Of a stretch of DNA of 7,434 nucleotides, positions 4,253-7,434 are shown piece after piece; the stretch's first letter is position 1, and each line of letters starts with the position of its first letter. Under the pieces are notes generated by a model, which did no database searches, was not told the DNA's origin, and saw only the letters and a program-made list of their open reading frames with translations. Source of the stretch: Treponema sp. (lineage in GTDB: Bacteria > Spirochaetota > Spirochaetia > Treponematales > Breznakiellaceae); the NCBI GenBank assembly GCA_031289935.1, contig JAITON010000203.1:1-7434 (forward strand). Direction: 5' to 3'. Position numbers and translations under genes: made by a program.

Positions 4253-6181
4253 CTAGAGAGCTCCCCGGTAGGCGCCCAGGAAGCGGAACTCCCCCGTTCT
4301 GGTTTTGAGCTCCTCCAGCAGGGTCTCGAAGCCCGTGTCCGTTTCGGGCAGCCCCACATCAAGATAGAAGAGGTACTGCCAGGGCTGGCCCAGGATGGGC
4401 CGGGACTCCAGCTTGGACAGGTTGACGCCCCGCTCCGCCATGATCCGCAGGCATCCGTAGAGGGCGCCCGGCGTGTCGGGGGCCGAAAAGATGAGCGAAG
4501 CCTTGTTGGGCCTTTCCGAGCCCAGGCTGGGGGGAACCGGCGCCTTGTCCCCGGCGTTTTTCCGGGAGATAATGACGAAACGGGTGTAGTTCAGGGGATT
4601 GGTCTCGATGCCCGTCCGCAGGATCTGGAGCCCCTGGGCCGCCGCTTCCCCGGCAATGGCCGCTACCTTGAGCCGGTTTTCGCCCTTTTCCCGCCGCAGG
4701 GAAGAGACCGCCGCGGCGGTATTGTAGCAGGGTTCCAGCTTCCAGGGGTAACGGTCCAGAAACTCTTTACACTGGGCGAATCCCTGGGGGTGGCTGCGGA
4801 CCAGGGTGATGGTCTCCAGGCTCGCGGCCTCGTCGGCGATGAGGCAGTGGAGGATCCGCAGCTTGAGCTCCCCCACCATGGCGATGTCGGGATAGCGCAG
4901 GAAGAGGTCGTAGTTCTCGTGGAGCGATCCCGTGAGGCTGTTTTCCACGGGCACTACCCCAAAGGCCGCCGAACCGTCCAGCACTGCGTCAAAGACCGCC
5001 GCGAAAGAGGGGCAGGCAAGCCGGGGCGCTTCCTCCCCAAAGGCCCGGATCAGCGCCTGTTCCGCGTAGGCCCCGTTCTCCCCGGCATAGGCAACGGGGC
5101 TCCCCCCAGGGGGCGATTCGGGAACGGCTTCGGGACGGGGGAATTCCAGGGGTAAGCCCCTGGGGGTGCGCAGCAGTTCCTTGCCCACTACTGGGGCCAG
5201 GGCCTCGATGTCCCGCATCAGACGCTCGAACTGGGAAGGGTAGAGGGACTGGGGCCCGTCGGACTGGGCCTTGTCCGGGTGGGGGTGGACTTCCACGGTA
5301 AGGCCGTCCGCCCCGGCGGCAATGGCCGCCAGGCCCGCGCTGGATACCATGGCCCGGATACCCACCGCGTGGCTGGGGTCCACGATCACCGGCAGATGGG
5401 AGAGCCGCTTAACCACGGGAATGGCGGAGACATCCAGGGTGTTCCGGGTATAGGTCTCGAAGGTGCGGATCCCCCGCTCGCAGAGGGCCACGTCCCGGGC
5501 CCCCGCTGCCAGGAGGTATTCCGCCGAAAGGAGCCACTCCTCAATCGTGGCCGAGGGCCCCCGTTTGAGGAGCACCGGCTTGCCGATGGCCCCCACTCTT
5601 TTTAAGAGCTCGAAGTTCTGCATGTTCCGGGCGCCGATCTGGAACATATCGGTGAGGTCCCTCATTTCCAGGGCCCGCTCCTGGGACACTACCTCGGTAA
5701 CGATAGGCATACCCTGGGCCTCGCCGGCTTCCTTGAGGAGCTCCAGGCCCTTCATGCCCAGCCCCTGAAAGGCATAGGGGCTGGTCCGGGGCTTAAAGGC
5801 CCCGCCCCGGAGAATCACCGCCCCGGATTCCCGCACCCGGGCCGCGGTCTCCTGGATCTGTTCCCGGCTCTCCACCGCGCAGGGCCCGGCAATGATCGAT
5901 ATCCGGGAGCCGCCGATTTTGACCGGCCCTACGGAAATGATCGTGTCGTCGTTCTTGGTTTCCCGGGAAGCGAGCTCGTAGGGCTTGGAGGTAGCGGCCA
6001 CCCGCTCCACCCCCGGCAGGAGGCTCAGCTCCTGAATATCCGCCGCGCCCTTTCCGGCGGTGCTGATAATATCATCGTCCCCCAGAGTCTGTTCCCGGGG
6101 GCTGAACCCCCGCTCCTCCAGGAAGGCGCAGATCCGCTCTTTGTCCCGGGGACCGAGCCGTTTTGATAAAACAACTATCAT
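4253..6181 (-). CDS. Fusion: DAHP synthase - prephenate dehydratase - ACT domain
   Basis: A 642-residue protein joining two enzymes of aromatic amino acid synthesis. Residues 1-335 are a type I-beta DAHP synthase (PEP plus erythrose 4-phosphate to DAHP) with the N-terminal ferredoxin-like domain (1-70). Motifs are AGPCAVES (98-105), GGAFKPRTSPYAFQG (126-140), KRGPS (206-210), CERGIRTFE (234-242), VDPSHA (267-272, metal His271) and VEVHP (296-300). A Pro-rich linker (340-361) leads to prephenate dehydratase (362-540) with VPVENSLTGS (410-419) and the catalytic TRF motif (533-535). A C-terminal ACT domain (561-642) has PGAL (571-574) and the Phe-binding ESRP motif (592-595). No chorismate mutase domain is present. 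The open frame extends upstream to 6355, but MIVVLSK at 6181 matches the usual N terminus and upstream codons overlap the preceding gene. The ribosome site is weak (GAAGGGG, 15 bases away). All key motifs are intact, so both activities are expected. Confidence 0.92.
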   Translation of the reverse strand: MIVVLSKRLGPRDKERICAFLEERGFSPREQTLGDDDIISTAGKGAADIQELSLLPGVERVAATSKPYELASRETKNDDTIISVGPVKIGGSRISIIAGPCAVESREQIQETAARVRESGAVILRGGAFKPRTSPYAFQGLGMKGLELLKEAGEAQGMPIVTEVVSQERALEMRDLTDMFQIGARNMQNFELLKRVGAIGKPVLLKRGPSATIEEWLLSAEYLLAAGARDVALCERGIRTFETYTRNTLDVSAIPVVKRLSHLPVIVDPSHAVGIRAMVSSAGLAAIAAGADGLTVEVHPHPDKAQSDGPQSLYPSQFERLMRDIEALAPVVGKELLRTPRGLPLEFPRPEAVPESPPGGSPVAYAGENGAYAEQALIRAFGEEAPRLACPSFAAVFDAVLDGSAAFGVVPVENSLTGSLHENYDLFLRYPDIAMVGELKLRILHCLIADEAASLETITLVRSHPQGFAQCKEFLDRYPWKLEPCYNTAAAVSSLRREKGENRLKVAAIAGEAAAQGLQILRTGIETNPLNYTRFVIISRKNAGDKAPVPPSLGSERPNKASLIFSAPDTPGALYGCLRIMAERGVNLSKLESRPILGQPWQYLFYLDVGLPETDTGFETLLEELKTRTGEFRFLGAYRGAL

Positions 6182-6248
6182 GGTAAGAGGAAGATACCCC
6201 TTCTCGCCCCCCCCTGGGAAGGGGCTGGTTAAGGTCAGGCGAAACAGC
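6182..6248 (-). other. Intergenic gap between the two leftward genes
   Basis: The 67-base gap has no convincing promoter or terminator. It contains a run of eight C on the plus strand (6207-6214). The beta-barrel gene and the DAHP synthase fusion could be transcribed together, although their functions are unrelated. Confidence 0.3.
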
Positions 6249-7352
6249 CTAAAAGCGCAAGGTAGCGCCCAGGTTAACGTTAAAATAGAAGGGGTCGTAG
6301 CTGGAGAACTCCAGGGCGGCGGCCCCGTAGACCGTGAGCCAGGGGAGGACGCCATATTCCGCCGTGATACGGAACATAAATTTCGGCAGAATATCCCCGG
6401 AACTCAGCCAGTTCATCGAGTAGACGGGGCTGTCCGGGCCGGCGGAAATCCGGGCGCCCCCCATATTGTCAAGGTTCACCGCACTCTCCCTGGCCTCCCA
6501 ACCCTGGAGCAGTATCTGGAACGCCCCCGATACCTTCCAGCGCAGGCTCTGCCATTCGGCGGTAAGGGCGATGAGCTGGGAGTCGCCGCCGTATATAAAG
6601 CCGTAGGGAACGGCGTACCAGTCTTCCTCGGCCACCAGCGTGGGCATGTAGAAGTAGTTGTAGAAGCTCATCTGGCCGTAGAAGCGGTTCTCATTGGAGC
6701 TTATCCAATCCTGGGATTTCTTGTACATCCAGCGGCTGGCCGCGGTGTAATCGAGGCCTAGCGTTAAACCGCCCTGGTCCCGGTAGCCAAAGTCCGTGTT
6801 GCGCCGTATACCTTTGCCGGGATCGTAGCTTGGATAGGCAAAGGCCGTACCGTCAAATACCTTCCATGTGGCCCCCAGCGCAAAGGCCCCGGCGTCGGTC
6901 TGGCGGACTTTGCCCGCGGCATCGGTTCCGGTACTGGAGGCAGGCGTGGGCAGGTCGTCAATACCCACCGTCCCGTAGAGCAGGAGGCGGCCGGCAAACA
7001 GCGTCATGGCAAACTGCACTTCCAGGCCCACGTTGAGCTTGCCGGCGTGTTCGTTGTGGAAGATGGCGAAGGGGCCAAAGTCCGAAAGGCTGTTTGGCTC
7101 AGAGATGACGGCGGCCTCGGCAAGCATCACAAAAAAGGTCTGGCCCGTCCAGGAGAGGGCGTGGTATTCAAAGTAATTGCTATGATAGAAGGCGCCGGCC
7201 TCAAAATCGTAGTTACCGGCGGCATTGGTGCTATAGCGGGTCAGGCTGGCCCAGGAAAACAGGCTGTCAAAGCGCAGGCCCGTCTCCTTCCCAACGGAAA
7301 GGTTCACGCCGTCGTAGAAGGGCATGCCGGCGTTGACCAAGAGGGTGCTATA
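6249..7352 (-). CDS. Outer-membrane beta-barrel-like protein, possibly Wzi-like, N terminus missing
   Basis: The frame reads leftward from the end of reliable sequence and ends at a TAG at 6249; about 368 residues are visible. The sequence has alternating hydrophobic and polar strands rich in Tyr, Trp and Phe, such as FEYHALSWTGQTFFVMLAE and SQLIALTAEWQSLRWKVSG. It ends in LGATLRF, with the terminal Phe typical of outer-membrane proteins recognised by the BAM machinery. The segment with PFAIFHNEHAGKLNVGLEV, then LLLYGTVGIDD, resembles capsule-assembly Wzi-type barrels, but I hold this only as a possibility. The signal peptide should lie upstream of the window or in the unreadable GC tract. 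A TTG at 7340 could be taken as a start, but the frame is open beyond it (YSTLLVNAGMPFYDG), so that is not the true start. It precedes the DAHP synthase fusion by 67 bases on the same strand. Confidence 0.65.
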   Translation of the reverse strand, partial: YSTLLVNAGMPFYDGVNLSVGKETGLRFDSLFSWASLTRYSTNAAGNYDFEAGAFYHSNYFEYHALSWTGQTFFVMLAEAAVISEPNSLSDFGPFAIFHNEHAGKLNVGLEVQFAMTLFAGRLLLYGTVGIDDLPTPASSTGTDAAGKVRQTDAGAFALGATWKVFDGTAFAYPSYDPGKGIRRNTDFGYRDQGGLTLGLDYTAASRWMYKKSQDWISSNENRFYGQMSFYNYFYMPTLVAEEDWYAVPYGFIYGGDSQLIALTAEWQSLRWKVSGAFQILLQGWEARESAVNLDNMGGARISAGPDSPVYSMNWLSSGDILPKFMFRITAEYGVLPWLTVYGAAALEFSSYDPFYFNVNLGATLRF

Positions 7353-7353
7353 T

Positions 7354-7434
7354 GGGGGGGGGGGGGGGCGGCCCCGCCCCCCGCGCGCCGGGGCGGGCCG
7401 GGCCCCCGCGCGCGGGCGCGGCGGGGGCGAGGCG
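7354..7434. other. Low-complexity G/C tract, likely sequencing or assembly artefact
   Basis: The last 81 bases contain only G and C apart from one A at 7430. They begin with 15 consecutive G (7354-7368). This composition breaks abruptly from the beta-barrel gene that should continue here. I treat it as an untrustworthy contig end, not a biological feature. Confidence 0.75.

Noticed and set aside
4247..5155. 302-residue plus-strand open frame
   Set aside because: It is the antisense shadow of the DAHP synthase-prephenate dehydratase gene, whose domain motifs are all intact on the minus strand.
6182..6355. 58-residue N-terminal extension of the DAHP synthase fusion
   Set aside because: It overlaps the end of the upstream beta-barrel gene, is Pro/Ser-rich, and the family N terminus begins at the ATG at 6181.
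7369..7434. CpG-rich or GCGC-repeat regulatory element
   Set aside because: It directly follows a 15-base G run at the window end and has artefact-like composition.

Overview
This 7.4 kb window looks like chromosomal DNA from a GC-rich spirochaete. The best guess is a Treponema-type organism related to the termite-gut lineages, judged from the PilZ-like protein, the beta-barrel protein ending in Phe and the general gene style. No rRNA, tRNA or other marker fixes the taxon, so this is an inference. No complete mobile element, CRISPR array or tRNA was found.

Layout: (1) 1-98, minus strand, is the first 32 codons of an unrecognised gene with a good ribosome binding site. (2) 99-932 is about 830 bases without a convincing gene. 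It holds an exact array of eight GGGTACT heptamers, a series of perfect or near-perfect hairpins, two degenerate tandem copies of a longer block, and a textbook sigma-70 promoter pointing left. (3) 933-4181, plus strand, is a gene group: a small PilZ-like protein, an RlmM-type 23S rRNA 2'-O-methyltransferase (GTGA overlap with the PilZ gene), then after a 93-base gap full of inverted repeats an RlmL-type THUMP/N2-guanine methyltransferase, and an overlapping TetR-family regulator. (4) 4182-4252 is a convergent intergenic hairpin. (5) 4253-7352, minus strand, is an outer-membrane beta-barrel-like gene cut by the window end, followed by a three-domain fusion of DAHP synthase, prephenate dehydratase and an ACT domain. 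(6) 7354-7434 is almost pure G/C, starts with 15 consecutive G, and is probably a sequencing or assembly artefact.

Functionally, the plus-strand group puts two enzymes that modify the peptidyl-transferase region of 23S rRNA next to each other, with a signalling-type PilZ domain and a transcription regulator attached. The minus-strand fusion joins the entry step of the shikimate pathway to the committed step of phenylalanine synthesis, with one Phe-sensing ACT domain at the end of the chain and no chorismate mutase domain.

The items most worth a second look are the repeat and hairpin region with its opposed promoters, the DAHPS-PDT-ACT fusion, the palindrome that could be an operator upstream of the rlmL-tetR pair, and the recurring placement of start codons 7-10 bases after predicted -10 boxes, which suggests leaderless transcripts.
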